Assembly: GCF_963676685.1 (NCBI RefSeq)
Contig: NC_092350.1
Location: 65,527,674-65,591,673 of the forward strand
Direction of reading: 5' to 3'
Source of the DNA: Mytilus edulis
Taxonomy: Eukaryota > Mollusca > Bivalvia > Mytilida > Mytilidae
DNA length: 64,000 bases
The notes beneath the pieces are model-generated. The model had not been told where the DNA came from and did not search any database. It worked only from the letters and a program-made list of their open reading frames with translations. The translations under genes were made by a program, and so were the position numbers. The stretch's first letter is position 1, and the number at the start of each line of letters is the position of its first letter. Below, piece after piece: positions 1-12,235 of this stretch.

Positions 1-103
1 GATTGTCATTATGCGTACCAGTTTATTTTTGGCTCCTCTTCGATGTCCATGTTTAAATAAACGTTTCAAGTGCCGGGTGTAACTTGCAGGATAATAACAA
101 TTT

Positions 104-320
104 ATCTTACCTCCTATACATTTCCAGGAATATGATTGGTTAAAAGCGTCCGCGTGCAAACCGTGTATATTTAATATTAGGTTAGTAGGGAGGCGGGGCT
201 TATCTCATACACGGTTAGTAGTGAAGTTACGTCCCTTTATATTCCTTATTAGGTAAGAAGGGGGCGGGGCTTATTTCATACACGGTTAGTAATGGTGTTA
301 TGTCCCTTTATAAAAACATG
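104..320 (+). repeat. dispersed repeat with internal ~72-bp tandem duplication
   Basis: Two adjacent similar units, 179-250 and 251-320, share the series GGCGGGGCTTAT, CATACACGGTTAGTA and GTCCCTTTATA. The region 104-320 reappears inverted and diverged at about 60715-60850; the shared landmark is GGAATATGATTGGTTAAAA. That makes it a mobile or dispersed repeat rather than a local gene. The GGGCGGGGC blocks resemble GC boxes, but I see no transcript that they could drive. Confidence 0.6.
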
Positions 321-1260
321 ACGGTACTGAGAAAGAATCTTAAAAGTTCCAACAGACGAAGAAATTGATGATTAAGATTGAAACAAATTCATAAAACACA
401 TTTAAACCTTACAAATTGGTATTGTTGGCATCTGTTTTGTAGGATCAATGGAAGTATTTTCTTAGTGCTAACAGTATTGAAGATTTGCTATTTTGAGAAT
501 CACTAGTCTTAATTTCACACGTAAAGATAGTCGGTAAGATAAATTCGTTACATAGTGTGCTAGTGACGTAATACGGTATATATGGGGTCAGTAAATTCCT
601 AATAATACTTACATTGGTTGATAATATCAGGAAAATATATATTTAGATATACTGTTCCCAGCTAATATAAATTTTGCTTTTTTGGCAACTGCACTAAGTC
701 CTAGAGTGATATTGGAAGTTGCGTGGCACCAAATCATCATTACAGGTAATATTTTCTGAAAATATTGATACTTTCAAATGCCTAAATTTATTGAGGATCT
801 TGGCCTATCTAGTTTTTCTCATATAATTGAAGAATAATTTGAACGTTTTCGTAGCATCAGATCTTTCACGATCCTTTTCACGATCTTCAAAAAGTGGTAC
901 GTGATCTTTCACGATCCGACAAATCAATTTTGTGTAAATATTTCTTCTTTTACTAAGTTTCAGATTATGTTTATACAAAATAACTATGAGAACCATTTGA
1001 TTTATTCAAATTGAATGCCCTCATTCGGATAAAATTAGTTTATTTAATTTGAATTTGTGAAAAAATCCTGTTTGTTTACATTGTTTATGTCATTAAAATG
1101 TCGAGAAGAAAATCTGCCTTTTGTTGTTTTGTTAAAACTATATACTTTTAAAACTGGATTTTCTCACATACTGATCAAAATGTTGAACCATTTTGACAGA
1201 CAGTTTTTTTTTGTTGTTAATTTGTCTGTGTAATTAATTATATTAGAATATTTATATGTA
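321..1260. other. gene-free AT-rich stretch with repeat fragments
   Basis: No coding exon is recognised. A short piece at 553-600 (tagtgacgtaatacgg followed by a GGGGTCAGTAAATTCC block) matches repeats near 60350-60430 and 60860-60930. A cluster of TTTCACGATC motifs lies at 861-917 and is reported in the findings. The remainder shows nothing I can name. Confidence 0.5.
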
Positions 1261-1269
1261 CTAGAACAC

Positions 1270-1287
1270 ACCCGTGATATCACGGGT
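1270..1287. repeat. 18-bp perfect palindrome ACCCGTGATATCACGGGT
   Basis: The sequence equals its own reverse complement over all 18 bases. It sits at the start of the repeat block that runs to about 2150. Related half-sites (cacccgtgtatat, gacccgtgtatat) occur at about 1719 and 2138. It is probably a terminal or boundary motif of a dispersed mussel repeat. Confidence 0.7.
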
Positions 1288-1404
1288 CCGTGACTGAATT
1301 AAAGAATATAACTATGCGCAAGCATTATTTTAGTATTAGTATTGTCATCTGATAAAGTCATGCCGATTATAAGATACACAGTTTTCTCTGCTTTCAAATC
1401 TTTC

Positions 1405-2000
1405 TGTTTGAACCCGTCGAACTGGAACTTAATTATCAATTATTGGTAATATTAATTATTTGGAAAACAAAAGGTCCTGGAATGGAGTATTTTTTAATCA
1501 ACAGCATTGTCCTATAATTTAGTTATAAATAAAGTTGAATTCTTTGATTCGCTGTTTTACGTCATGCCCGCTAACAAATTGAAAACTGTACCTATACGCC
1601 TTATTTTAGTCCAGATTTTTAGTATTCGTATTGTTATCTTTAGAAAGTCTTACTGATTAAAATACTACAATTATAGGTAACAATTCGACATTTTAGTAGT
1701 GTCAACCCTGTGATTATGACCCGTGTATATATCATATTAATCATGAATACACCGTTTGTTGGTGCGCCTGTCAGATGCGGAACGTACAAATAAGGTAATA
1801 GGTAACAGGTGAATATACTATTGGTATCGGTATCGGACTCGACTCGGAACTTCTTAATTATTGTCAATATTAATTACGTTGAAAACAAAAGGGCCTGGAG
1901 TGGTGTAATTTTTAATCTACATCTTTGTACTATATTAGTTATATATAAAGTTGAATTCTTTGATTCGTCGTTTTTACGTGATGACGGCTGACAAATTGGA
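1405..2000. repeat. diverged tandem repeat pair (about 1405-1590 and 1833-2000)
   Basis: The two stretches share the same order of words: gaactt, taatattaatta, gaaaacaaaag, cctgga, then ttataaagttgaattctttgattcg and gctgacaaattg or a near variant. They start about 420-430 bases apart and have clear substitutions and small indels, so this is an old local duplication or two insertions of one repeat family. No coding content is seen. Confidence 0.6.
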
Positions 2001-3061
2001 CCTCGTAATTTTAGTATTATAGATTCTCGATTAAATGTCTTTCACGATCCGGTACCAGAGCTTTCACGATCGTCTCGCAATACTTGACTCCCGTTAGATA
2101 TTCTCTCACGATCATTTCTCTCGTTAAACCGAATGACACCCGTGTATATGTAGGACTAATCAGTATTCAATGATTTTTTTTTTTCGAATTAAGATCAGTT
2201 GTCAAATAGATATTAGTATATTTCAATATATAAATAATTATTCGAAAACGAGTTCTAAGAACGGAATGTCACACAATATGGACAGTTTGGTCACACAAAA
2301 TGATAGAAAGCCGACCTATTAAAAGCTACAAAATGACCAATGTTGACTTTTAATCGTTTGGCTTTATATTGTCATTGAGTTGCTTACAAATTGACGTGTT
2401 ATAAACACCTCCTTTCGGAACGTTAAAGTTTTATGATTTTCTACCTGTTCATCGAGTAAAGCCTTAACAAATCGTAGTGTCTTTATTAAAAATCAAAGTA
2501 GAAATGGAAATTTGTTTTTATAACTTTACCATGATCATGATGATGGAATTTAAAATTTAAGTTTTTAGAATATAGTTTTAGCTATCAACATGCGTTGGAA
2601 TAGGTAAATTGAAAGACTGACTCACAATACAAAAACACATATATATACTGTATATATATAAGTGCCTTATCTGGTTTCGTTGTGTTGTAACATTGCCATT
2701 TACTTTATGTATTTCAAACTTTCCCTTTCATGCATTTGAAAAATACTGCACTGATGTACTTCCGAGAACATAGTTATAAGTGCAAACGTAGTTTAGAATA
2801 CTATTAATGAAGTTTCATAACATACAACAATGAAGACAATCGAAGCTTATGTTTTAAAGTTAATTATTGAATATCAGCGGTAAAAAAATCAAACTGTTGA
2901 AGTTTTCTCCTTGAAATATTTAACATTTTGTTATGTTGAGGCCTTTTGGAGCTTACTTTACGTTTTTTCTTTGCTCATTGTTGAAGGTCATACGTCCAGT
3001 TTGAAAAGAACAGTCAAGACTGGTAAAATTTAACTGCGAAAAGAACTTTTAAAGCCGACTA

Positions 3062-3183
3062 TGCGGTATGGGCTTTGCTCATTGTCGAAGGCCGTACGGT
3101 AAACTATTGATGTTAATTTCTGTGTCATTTGGTCTCCTGTGGAGAGTAATCTCATTGGCAATCATACCACATCTTCTTTTTTT
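3062..3183 (+). repeat. mussel dispersed repeat (ends CAATCATACCACATCTTC)
   Basis: The block runs from tatgcggtatgggctttgctcattg to ggcaatcataccacatcttcttttttta. Related copies occur in this window at 8503-8625 (via the duplication), 21885-22022 (+), about 24588-24715 (-), about 26755-26915 (-), a short piece at about 27865-27925 (+), and about 62285-62430 (+). The A/T-rich tail and spread positions suggest a SINE-like retroposon. I see no internal promoter boxes that I would defend. Confidence 0.7.
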
Positions 3184-3773
3184 ATAAGCAAGTTGAATTG
3201 TTAATTTTATGACAAATACATGTTCTGCTCTTCAGTCGGGTTTTTGTCTCTTTAATACTTTCCCCGTTCCTTTCTAACTTTTTATTTAAACCAGACAATA
3301 TCGAACCTATGGCTACTGAACAAATTGCACTCACATAAACTCATTGATTATTAATGGCTGTTATTGCAATTCAAATTAAAATACATACTTTTAATAGCGG
3401 TTAAAATCAAATCGGACCAGAAGTAAAGCCAAACACAGACAGAGATTAAGACCTAGATAAGAAAAAAAAATCATTCCTTAATTCAAAATGATTGCCAAAA
3501 ACCTTCCATTAGTAAACTTTAATAAAGCAATATCGATTTGCTTATGCTAGTACTAATGTACTGTCTATTGTAATACACATCTACTGTTATCGCTGCATAT
3601 ATATACAAAAGCACATATTATAATTTAACAGCAAAGAATCTTCACACATAAATGTTTCATAACTTTCATGTTTCAAGCAACATTTTAATACTCTATATAT
3701 CGTGAAACTTTCCTTGCGTGATGCACTAGCAACATCTTATAAACATCGATTTCAGTATTTGAATTGTAAATGT

Positions 3774-4871
3774 TCACTTTTCATCATATACAAGCATTCC
3801 AAGAAACGACGTTTGGGGATAAACCGGTTTGCTGTAAAAATCATTTGCACTGCCATGATTTGCGGTTCTGATAAACGCATGCTCGTTTTTATCCATGTTA
3901 CATAATGCCGTCATCGATGCAGAATGAATCCCTCCAGCATTATCCGTACTTCCGGTGGTTGATATGATTTTGTCTTCAACTACAAGTTCTGTAACAGCAT
4001 ATTTCGAACCTTGAATAGACACGGTCCAGGAAAACATGTAGACGCCTTTCCTCGGAGCAACAAAAATTCCATCATATTGATCATAATGTCCACCGATGTT
4101 AAGAATGACGGTTTCAAACACAACTGTCGATAATGTCTGTAATGTAAAGTCTCTGTTAGCTATCTTCGCGTAAAACATCACTGGTTGCTCAGATTTATCT
4201 ACATAAAATAAACATAAATATCTAAGTTACACCGTTTAACTAACCACATTACTTCAAATATCTATCTCATTATAATTAAGATGTGTGATATAAAGAATTG
4301 GAATTAAATTTGAAGCTGTGTCATTAAAGGCTAACTGTTAATAGATATCTCTATGTTAACTGATCATTTAAATATTTGAAATTTGACTATCAGGAATCGA
4401 CAAATATGGTCGTAGACGGCATTTTAACAGGTAGCATTTTTTATTACATATAAATATATATATCCAGTATCAAGTCGAGTATCTCTAAACTTTATGTTTA
4501 CTAACGATTTTACCAATTTGAGCAAATAGAATTAAAAATGGGTCTCAAAGATGACAATATAAAGTCTTTATAGTTATAAAGTTATGTTGTAGTCCTCTGT
4601 GTTTGGTAATCAGATTATTATCATTTATTTGTTTAAGGCATATTGATGTCCTTCTTATCAAATCTAAACAAAACCTTAGGCTATGAATATTACCTTTTGA
4701 TTTAGTCACATTTTGAACTATGATTTCCAATTTCTTAATGATACTCTCGAGTGCAAAAATGTGTTCATCCTGGGTTTCATCAACCGAAACATTTTGTTGC
4801 TGAATAGATTTAGAATGACAGTCACTCACTAAAAATAAAAACACAATTACTGCGAGCGCTCCAAACATCAT
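3774..4871 (-). CDS. secreted C1q-domain-containing protein (copy A), two exons
   Basis: Predicted 200-residue protein. Exon 1 is 4871-4694 and exon 2 is 4198-3774, stop included. The intron has a clean donor (AAAAG|GTAATA) and acceptor (TTATGTAG|AT) and is phase 1. Residues 1-20 form a signal peptide (hydrophobic AVIVFLFLV). NVS at 27-29 and NVT at 54-56 are possible N-glycosylation sites. Residues 37-59 form a short amphipathic helix (ALESIIKKLEIIVQNV), likely a trimerising coiled coil in place of a collagen stem. Residues 66-200 are a globular C1q domain: opening VMFYAKIAN, FETVILNIGGHYD, then GIFVAPRKGVYMFSW, the family's signature, and closing SFLGMLVYDEK. Bivalve proteins of this family are secreted pattern-recognition, lectin-like molecules; that role is inferred here. 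ATG 4871 was chosen because it begins the signal peptide. Confidence 0.93.
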
Positions 4872-4960
4872 ATTGTATAAACAAGACTAAAACGTAAAAT
4901 ATAGAATCGTCAATAAGATTCTACGCAGTAACAAAACAACAACAACAGCAACAAAAAAGT

Positions 4961-4970
4961 GTTACGTAAC
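4961..4970. promoter_or_regulatory. possible PAR-bZIP/NFIL3-type site GTTACGTAAC upstream of C1q copy A
   Basis: A perfect 10-bp palindrome about 90 bases upstream of the C1q start codon; it fits the known TTACGTAA core of PAR-bZIP/NFIL3/CEBP-related factors. The same site precedes copy B at 10402-10411. A weak TATA-like CTATATTTTA lies between the site and the start codon. Use as a promoter element is inference from position only. Confidence 0.3.
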
Positions 4971-4971
4971 A

Positions 4972-6780
4972 GAATTCTGTCAAGTAATAATTGAATGACG
5001 CATTTGTACTTTTCTTTAGTATCAATTCTTTGATGATAAAGCAGAAGAATGTATACGTAAAGTGCACTTAGTCTAGTTTTTTTCTCTGTAGTGGGTTCTT
5101 ATGGTTTTGGTGTCAATAAACAACAGTGTTATGGAGAAAAGTAATAGAGTGAAGAAGAAGATAACACATGTACTTTACTTTAATTTATATTCTGAAAAAA
5201 ACCACTGTTTTTGTGTGCTTTCTAAGTTTTGTATACAAAATTAAAAACACAGTTTTGTTATTGACCGTTATTATCCAGATGTATACAGATACATACTGTT
5301 CCAATGTAGGAAACTAGATAGACTATCAACAAGGACTTAATCTACTAAATTCATAACTGACGAGCTACTTATTAATGTGTTGCATTTTACCTCTCATTTC
5401 CCCCGTATTCACTATTTTTTTTTTACATGTAACTAACATTGCGAACAGCTTTCTATCCCGAGGTATAAGTTCTTTTCAAGTTATGTGTTTATGTTACTTA
5501 TAAAATTCAGAATGGAAACGGGGAATGTGTATCCTTACATTGTAAAGGTTTTCGTTTTTTTTGTACAACATAACTACACATTAATTATCCTTTTATATTT
5601 TGATCTTTTTATTTAAATCATGAATAAGGAATATACAATTGGCAATTCCTGATGATAAATTATCAGTGTTGTATGACATACATTTACTATTACCAATGTT
5701 ATTTCAACTGATCGGGCGGAGCTTACGTTTTAATTTGCACAAGGACAGTCTATTTGAAGATGTGTGTGATAACGATGATTGCCTTTATAATTATTCCCGA
5801 TTTTTTATCACCTATCAGTGTCACCAAAGGAATTATCAAAAGAATGACTGGATACTTCATTGATGAATTTATCCTTAAACACCTGTCTATAGATGGACTG
5901 GTTTATTATGAGCGAACCGGTTAAACTCCGCCCAGTCATGTGAAATAAATCGAGTAATATATTGTTATTGTCTGATACCCTGTGGTAATTTATGCCTTAT
6001 AAACAATGACATAAAATTGAGTATGGAAATGGGGAATGTGTCAAAGAAACAACAACCCGACCATATAACAGACAACAGCATAAGGTCACCAATCTGTAAC
6101 TATGCAGACATTCTAAGCATTTATAATTTTATAATTTTATGATATTACATTATACACTATCAAATTTACCTTGTAAAATGCAGCATACTAGAAATAATGA
6201 TATTTGTATACATGTGTTCATTGTAATACTGGCTATCATCCCATTTGTATATTGAATATAATATTTTTCACAACACTTCATCCCACTTCAATAATATCAT
6301 AGACAGTTTGAAGTCAACAAATAGACGCAACGACTACCACAAAATGTGCACATCTTTGTCGCGTTTCACTTACATCTATTAATTATATGTAAGTGCCTTA
6401 ATTATTGTTCGCTTCAGTGGAGGATTAACTAGCTGTGGTTGTTATTGTGAGTAATTATGAAAACAAATATTGCAATTTGCATACCAAACCATATATTGAG
6501 ATATATCTTCAATGGAGCCTTTGAAATATAAATGAACATTAAAGCTTAGGTTTTAACATTTAATATTACAACTAACACATGACTAAAATTGGTACTAGGT
6601 GACTGTGAATAACTGATCTGTTTTGTTTGAAATATTTCCGTCTGTGTAATGACAGCCCTTTCCAGGTCTTAAATTTCAGCTGTTTCCGTTCAATTAATTT
6701 AGATTTACTGACCATGTTTCAAAAGTTTTGATTTGTCTTGCATTACAAATTAAGAGATAAGTCTACACAAAAGACCAGAA
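4972..6780. other. gene-free part of duplicated unit A
   Basis: No exon or RNA gene is recognised between the C1q upstream region and the retrotransposon. The short open frames here have no family resemblance or splice context. The region is repeated as 10413-12221 in copy B and probably contains the C1q 5' flank plus unclassified repeats. Confidence 0.5.
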
Positions 6781-6794
6781 AAATAGGTTGTAAG

Positions 6795-7709
6795 CAACTA
6801 TTCCCAAAAACCAAAACCAGTTTATAGAGTCTATTAATAATGACGTCACAATGTTCACGACAATAGAATCTCTATTGGATGAACTAGAGGAACAAGGTCA
6901 GGGTCAACACACAAAAAACACTATAAACTTAGTAGTGAACAAAGTTGGCGAACTCTTTAAAAATTCTGCAAAGAAAGTTTTTGGGTCTAATGGTAGAAAA
7001 AGAAAAACAAATACAAATAAAAAGTTTTAAATTTGGTTTGACAACAAGTGTTTTGAAACAAGGAAAATATTCCACAAAGCACGTAATAGATACAGTTTTG
7101 TAAAAAACAGAGAAAATAGAGATGCTATGAGAAAGGCAAGCAAACAATACAAAAACCAGATGAATGCTAGCTACAATAAATTCCAACATAGCTGTGAACA
7201 AGATCTCAGAAACACATCAAAACAAGACAGCAAAAAATTTTGGAAAATTTTGAATCGCTTTAGAAAAAGGGAAACAAATAAAAATATTGATATAACTATA
7301 GAACAACTGTATGAATATTTCAGGTCTCTAAATAAAAACGAATGTGAAGATCATGATTACGATGATTCTTATGAAAGTGTCAATAATTTAGATAATCAGG
7401 TTATTATTGAGTTATTAGATTGTGAGATAACTGGTGAAGAAATATGTAAAGCTATAAAAAGTCTAAAAAATGATAAAGCACCAGGTGATGATGAAATTGT
7501 AAATGAATTTTTGAAAAGTACTGTTGACAAGTTATTGCCTATATATGTGAAAATATTTAATACTGTATTCGATACTGGTATTATTCCTGATGCATGGTTA
7601 CTTGGTATTATAAAACCTGTATTTAAAAATAAAGGAGATAAAAATGATCTCGATAATTATCGAGCACTTTGCTTGACTTCAAATTTGGGCAAGGTGTTTA
7701 CATCAATTT
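6795..7709 (+). pseudogene. non-LTR retrotransposon, front fragment truncated by the duplication (copy A)
   Basis: From about 6800 the plus strand reads as the linker between endonuclease and reverse transcriptase of a LINE (TIESLLDELEEQ, INLVVNKVGELF). It is interrupted by an in-frame TAA at about 7028-7030, then reads IWFDNKCFETRKIFHKARNRY and onward through KAPGDDEIVNEF and IIKPVFKNKGD. It stops being element sequence at 7709, where the next copy of the unit begins; the frame then ends at the TAA at 7760-7762 after 18 foreign residues. The catalytic YADD box is absent, so this copy cannot encode an active enzyme. Confidence 0.9.
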
Positions 7710-9213
7710 CACACAATATGGACAGTTCGGTCACACAAAATGATAGAAAGCCGACCTATTAAAAGCTACAAAATGACCAATGTTGACTTTTAACCGTTTG
7801 GCTTTATAGTGTCACTGAGTTGCTTACAAATTGACGTGTTATAAACACCTCCTTTCGGAACGTTAAAGTTTTCTGATTTTCTACCTGTTCATCGAGTAAA
7901 GCCTTAACAAATCGTAGTGTCTTTATTAAAAATCAAAGTAGAAATGGAAATTTGTTTTTATAACTTTACCATGATCATGATGATGGAATTTAAAATTTAA
8001 GTTTTTAGAATATAGTTTTAGCTATCAACATGCGTTGGAATAGGTAAATTGAAAGACTGACTCACAATACAAAAACACATATATATACTGTATATATATA
8101 AGTGCCTTATCTGGTTTCGTTGTGTTGTAACATTGCCATTTACTTTATGTATTTCAAACTTTCCCTTTCATGCATTTGAAAAATACTGCACTGATGTACT
8201 TCCGAGAACATAGTTATAAGTGCAAACGTAGTTTAGAATACTATTAATGAAGTTTCATAACATACAACAATGAAGACAATCGAAGCTTATGTTTTAAAGT
8301 TAATTATTGAATATCAGCGGTAAAAAAATCAAACTGTTGAAGTTTTCTCCTTGAAATATTTAACATTTTGTTATGTTGAGGCCTTTTGGAGCTTACTTTA
8401 CGTTTTTTCTTTGCTCATTGTTGAAGGTCATACGTCCAGTTTGAAAAGAACAGTCAAGACTGGTAAAATTTAACTGCGAAAAGAACTTTTAAAGCCGACT
8501 ATGCGGTATGGGCTTTGCTCATTGTCGAAGGCCGTACGGTAAACTATTGATGTTAATTTCTGTGTCATTTGGTCTCCTGTGGAGAGTAATCTCATTGGCA
8601 ATCATACCACATCTTCTTTTTTTATAAGCAAGTTGAATTGTTAATTTTATGACAAATACATGTTCTGCTCTTCAGTCGGGTTTTTGTCTCTTTAATACTT
8701 TCCCCGTTCCTTTCTAACTTTTTATTTAAACCAGACAATATCGAACCTATGGCTACTGAACAAATTGCACTCACATAAACTCATTGATTATTAATGGCTG
8801 TTATTGCAATTCAAATTAAAATACATACTTTTAATAGCGGTTAAAATCAAATCGGACCAGAAGTAAAGCCAAACACAGACAGAGATTAAGACCTAGATAA
8901 GAAAAAAAAATCATTCCTTAATTCAAAATGATTGCCAAAAACCTTCCATTAGTAAACTTTAATAAAGCAATATCGATTTGCTTATGCTAGTACTAATGTA
9001 CTGTCTATTGTAATACACATCTACTGTTATCGCTGCATATATATACAAAAGCACATATTATAATTTAACAGCAAAGAATCTTCACACATAAATGTTTCAT
9101 AACTTTCATGTTTCAAGCAACATTTTAATACTCTATATATCGTGAAACTTTCCTTGCGTGATGCACTAGCAACATCTTATAAACATCGATTTCAGTATTT
9201 GAATTGTAAATGT

Positions 9214-10312
9214 TCACTTTTCATCATATACAAGCATTCCAAGAAACGACGTTTGGGGATAAACCGGTTTGCTGTAAAAATCATTTGCACTGCCATGATT
9301 TGCGGTTCTGATAAACGCATGCTCGTTTTTATCCATGTTACATAATGCCGTCATCGATGCAGAATGAATCCCTCCAGCATTATCCGTACTTCCGGTGGTT
9401 GATATGATTTTGTCTTCAACTACAAGTTCTGTAACAGCATATTTCGAACCTTGAATAGACACGGTCCAGGAAAACATGTAGACGCCTTTCCTCGGAGCAA
9501 CAAAAATTCCATCATATTGATCATAATGTCCACCGATGTTAAGAATGACGGTTTCAAACACAACTGTCGATAATGTCTGTAATGTAAAGTCTCTGTTAGC
9601 TATCTTCGCGTAAAACATCACTGGTTGCTCAGATTTATCTACATAAAATAAACATAAATATCTAAGTTACACCGTTTAACTAACCACATTACTTCAAATA
9701 TCTATCTCATTATAATTAAGATGTGTGATATAAAGAATTGGAATTAAATTTGAAGCTGTGTCATTAAAGGCTAACTGTTAATAGATATCTCTATGTTAAC
9801 TGATCATTTAAATATTTTGAAATTTGACTATCAGGAATCGACAAATATGGTCGTAGACGGCATTTTAACAGGTAGCATTTTTTATTACATATAAATATAT
9901 ATATCCAGTATCAAGTCGAGTATCTCTAAACTTTATGTTTACTAACGATTTTACCAATTTGAGCAAATAGAATTAAAAATGGGTCTCAAAGATGACAATA
10001 TAAAGTCTTTATAGTTATAAAGTTATGTTGTAGTCCTCTGTGTTTGGTAATCAGATTATTATCATTTATTTGTTTAAGGCATATTGATGTCCTTCTTATC
10101 AAATCTAAACAAAACCTTAGGCTATGAATATTACCTTTTGATTTAGTCACATTTTGAACTATGATTTCCAATTTCTTAATGATACTCTCGAGTGCAAAAA
10201 TGTGTTCATCCTGGGTTTCATCAACCGAAACATTTTGTTGCTGAATAGATTTAGAATGACAGTCACTCACTAAAAATAAAAACACAATTACTGCGAGCGC
10301 TCCAAACATCAT
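9214..10312 (-). CDS. secreted C1q-domain-containing protein (copy B), two exons
   Basis: Second copy, with exon 1 at 10312-10135 and exon 2 at 9638-9214. The encoded protein is identical to copy A: signal peptide, short coiled coil and C1q domain, 200 residues. The intron differs by one T in a T run near 9815 (the only indel between the units). The splice sites and the GTTACGTAAC palindrome upstream are retained, so both copies should be expressible. With identical products, the effect if real is a dose change rather than a new function. Confidence 0.93.
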
Positions 10313-10401
10313 ATTGTATAAACAAGACTAAAACGTAAAATATAGAATCGTCAATAAGATTCTACGCAGTAACAAAACAACAACAACAGCAACAAAAAAG
10401 T

Positions 10402-10411
10402 GTTACGTAAC
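10402..10411. promoter_or_regulatory. possible PAR-bZIP/NFIL3-type site upstream of C1q copy B
   Basis: The GTTACGTAAC palindrome occurs at the same distance from the start codon as in copy A, because the whole flank was duplicated. Confidence 0.3.
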
Positions 10412-12235
10412 AGAATTCTGTCAAGTAATAATTGAATGACGCATTTGTACTTTTCTTTAGTATCAATTCTTTGATGATAAAGCAGAAGAATGTATACGTA
10501 AAGTGCACTTAGTCTAGTTTTTTTCTCTGTAGTGGGTTCTTATGGTTTTGGTGTCAATAAACAACAGTGTTATGGAGAAAAGTAATAGAGTGAAGAAGAA
10601 GATAACACATGTACTTTACTTTAATTTATATTCTGAAAAAAACCACTGTTTTTGTGTGCTTTCTAAGTTTTGTATACAAAATTAAAAACACAGTTTTGTT
10701 ATTGACCGTTATTATCCAGATGTATACAGATACATACTGTTCCAATGTAGGAAACTAGATAGACTATCAACAAGGACTTAATCTACTAAATTCATAACTG
10801 ACGAGCTACTTATTAATGTGTTGCATTTTACCTCTCATTTCCCCCGTATTCACTATTTTTTTTTTACATGTAACTAACATTGCGAACAGCTTTCTATCCC
10901 GAGGTATAAGTTCTTTTCAAGTTATGTGTTTATGTTACTTATAAAATTCAGAATGGAAACGGGGAATGTGTATCCTTACATTGTAAAGGTTTTCGTTTTT
11001 TTTGTACAACATAACTACACATTAATTATCCTTTTATATTTTGATCTTTTTATTTAAATCATGAATAAGGAATATACAATTGGCAATTCCTGATGATAAA
11101 TTATCAGTGTTGTATGACATACATTTACTATTACCAATGTTATTTCAACTGATCGGGCGGAGCTTACGTTTTAATTTGCACAAGGACAGTCTATTTGAAG
11201 ATGTGTGTGATAACGATGATTGCCTTTATAATTATTCCCGATTTTTTATCACCTATCAGTGTCACCAAAGGAATTATCAAAAGAATGACTGGATACTTCA
11301 TTGATGAATTTATCCTTAAACACCTGTCTATAGATGGACTGGTTTATTATGAGCGAACCGGTTAAACTCCGCCCAGTCATGTGAAATAAATCGAGTAATA
11401 TATTGTTATTGTCTGATACCCTGTGGTAATTTATGCCTTATAAACAATGACATAAAATTGAGTATGGAAATGGGGAATGTGTCAAAGAAACAACAACCCG
11501 ACCATATAACAGACAACAGCATAAGGTCACCAATCTGTAACTATGCAGACATTCTAAGCATTTATAATTTTATAATTTTATGATATTACATTATACACTA
11601 TCAAATTTACCTTGTAAAATGCAGCATACTAGAAATAATGATATTTGTATACATGTGTTCATTGTAATACTGGCTATCATCCCATTTGTATATTGAATAT
11701 AATATTTTTCACAACACTTCATCCCACTTCAATAATATCATAGACAGTTTGAAGTCAACAAATAGACGCAACGACTACCACAAAATGTGCACATCTTTGT
11801 CGCGTTTCACTTACATCTATTAATTATATGTAAGTGCCTTAATTATTGTTCGCTTCAGTGGAGGATTAACTAGCTGTGGTTGTTATTGTGAGTAATTATG
11901 AAAACAAATATTGCAATTTGCATACCAAACCATATATTGAGATATATCTTCAATGGAGCCTTTGAAATATAAATGAACATTAAAGCTTAGGTTTTAACAT
12001 TTAATATTACAACTAACACATGACTAAAATTGGTACTAGGTGACTGTGAATAACTGATCTGTTTTGTTTGAAATATTTCCGTCTGTGTAATGACAGCCCT
12101 TTCCAGGTCTTAAATTTCAGCTGTTTCCGTTCAATTAATTTAGATTTACTGACCATGTTTCAAAAGTTTTGATTTGTCTTGCATTACAAATTAAGAGATA
12201 AGTCTACACAAAAGACCAGAAAAATAGGTTGTAAG

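Larger units (their letters stand above)
2269..7708. repeat. tandem segmental duplication, copy A (5,440 bp)
   Basis: Positions 2269-7708 repeat head-to-tail as 7709-13149/13150 with an offset of 5440, becoming 5441 after a single T insertion in the run at about 9815. Reading the two copies side by side, I found five substitutions, all near the left end (2288, 2354, 2369, 2375, 2433), and that one indel. Each copy contains a two-exon C1q gene and the 5' part of a non-LTR retrotransposon. The right edge cuts the reverse transcriptase frame: at 7709-7710 the sequence jumps from retrotransposon back to the first bases of the unit, with about 1 bp of shared sequence at the joint. Confidence 0.95.

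Noticed and set aside
3702-3905. 67-codon plus-strand frame (and its copy at 9142-9345)
   Set aside because: It overlaps the C1q exon on the opposite strand; the C1q reading has signature residues and splice sites.
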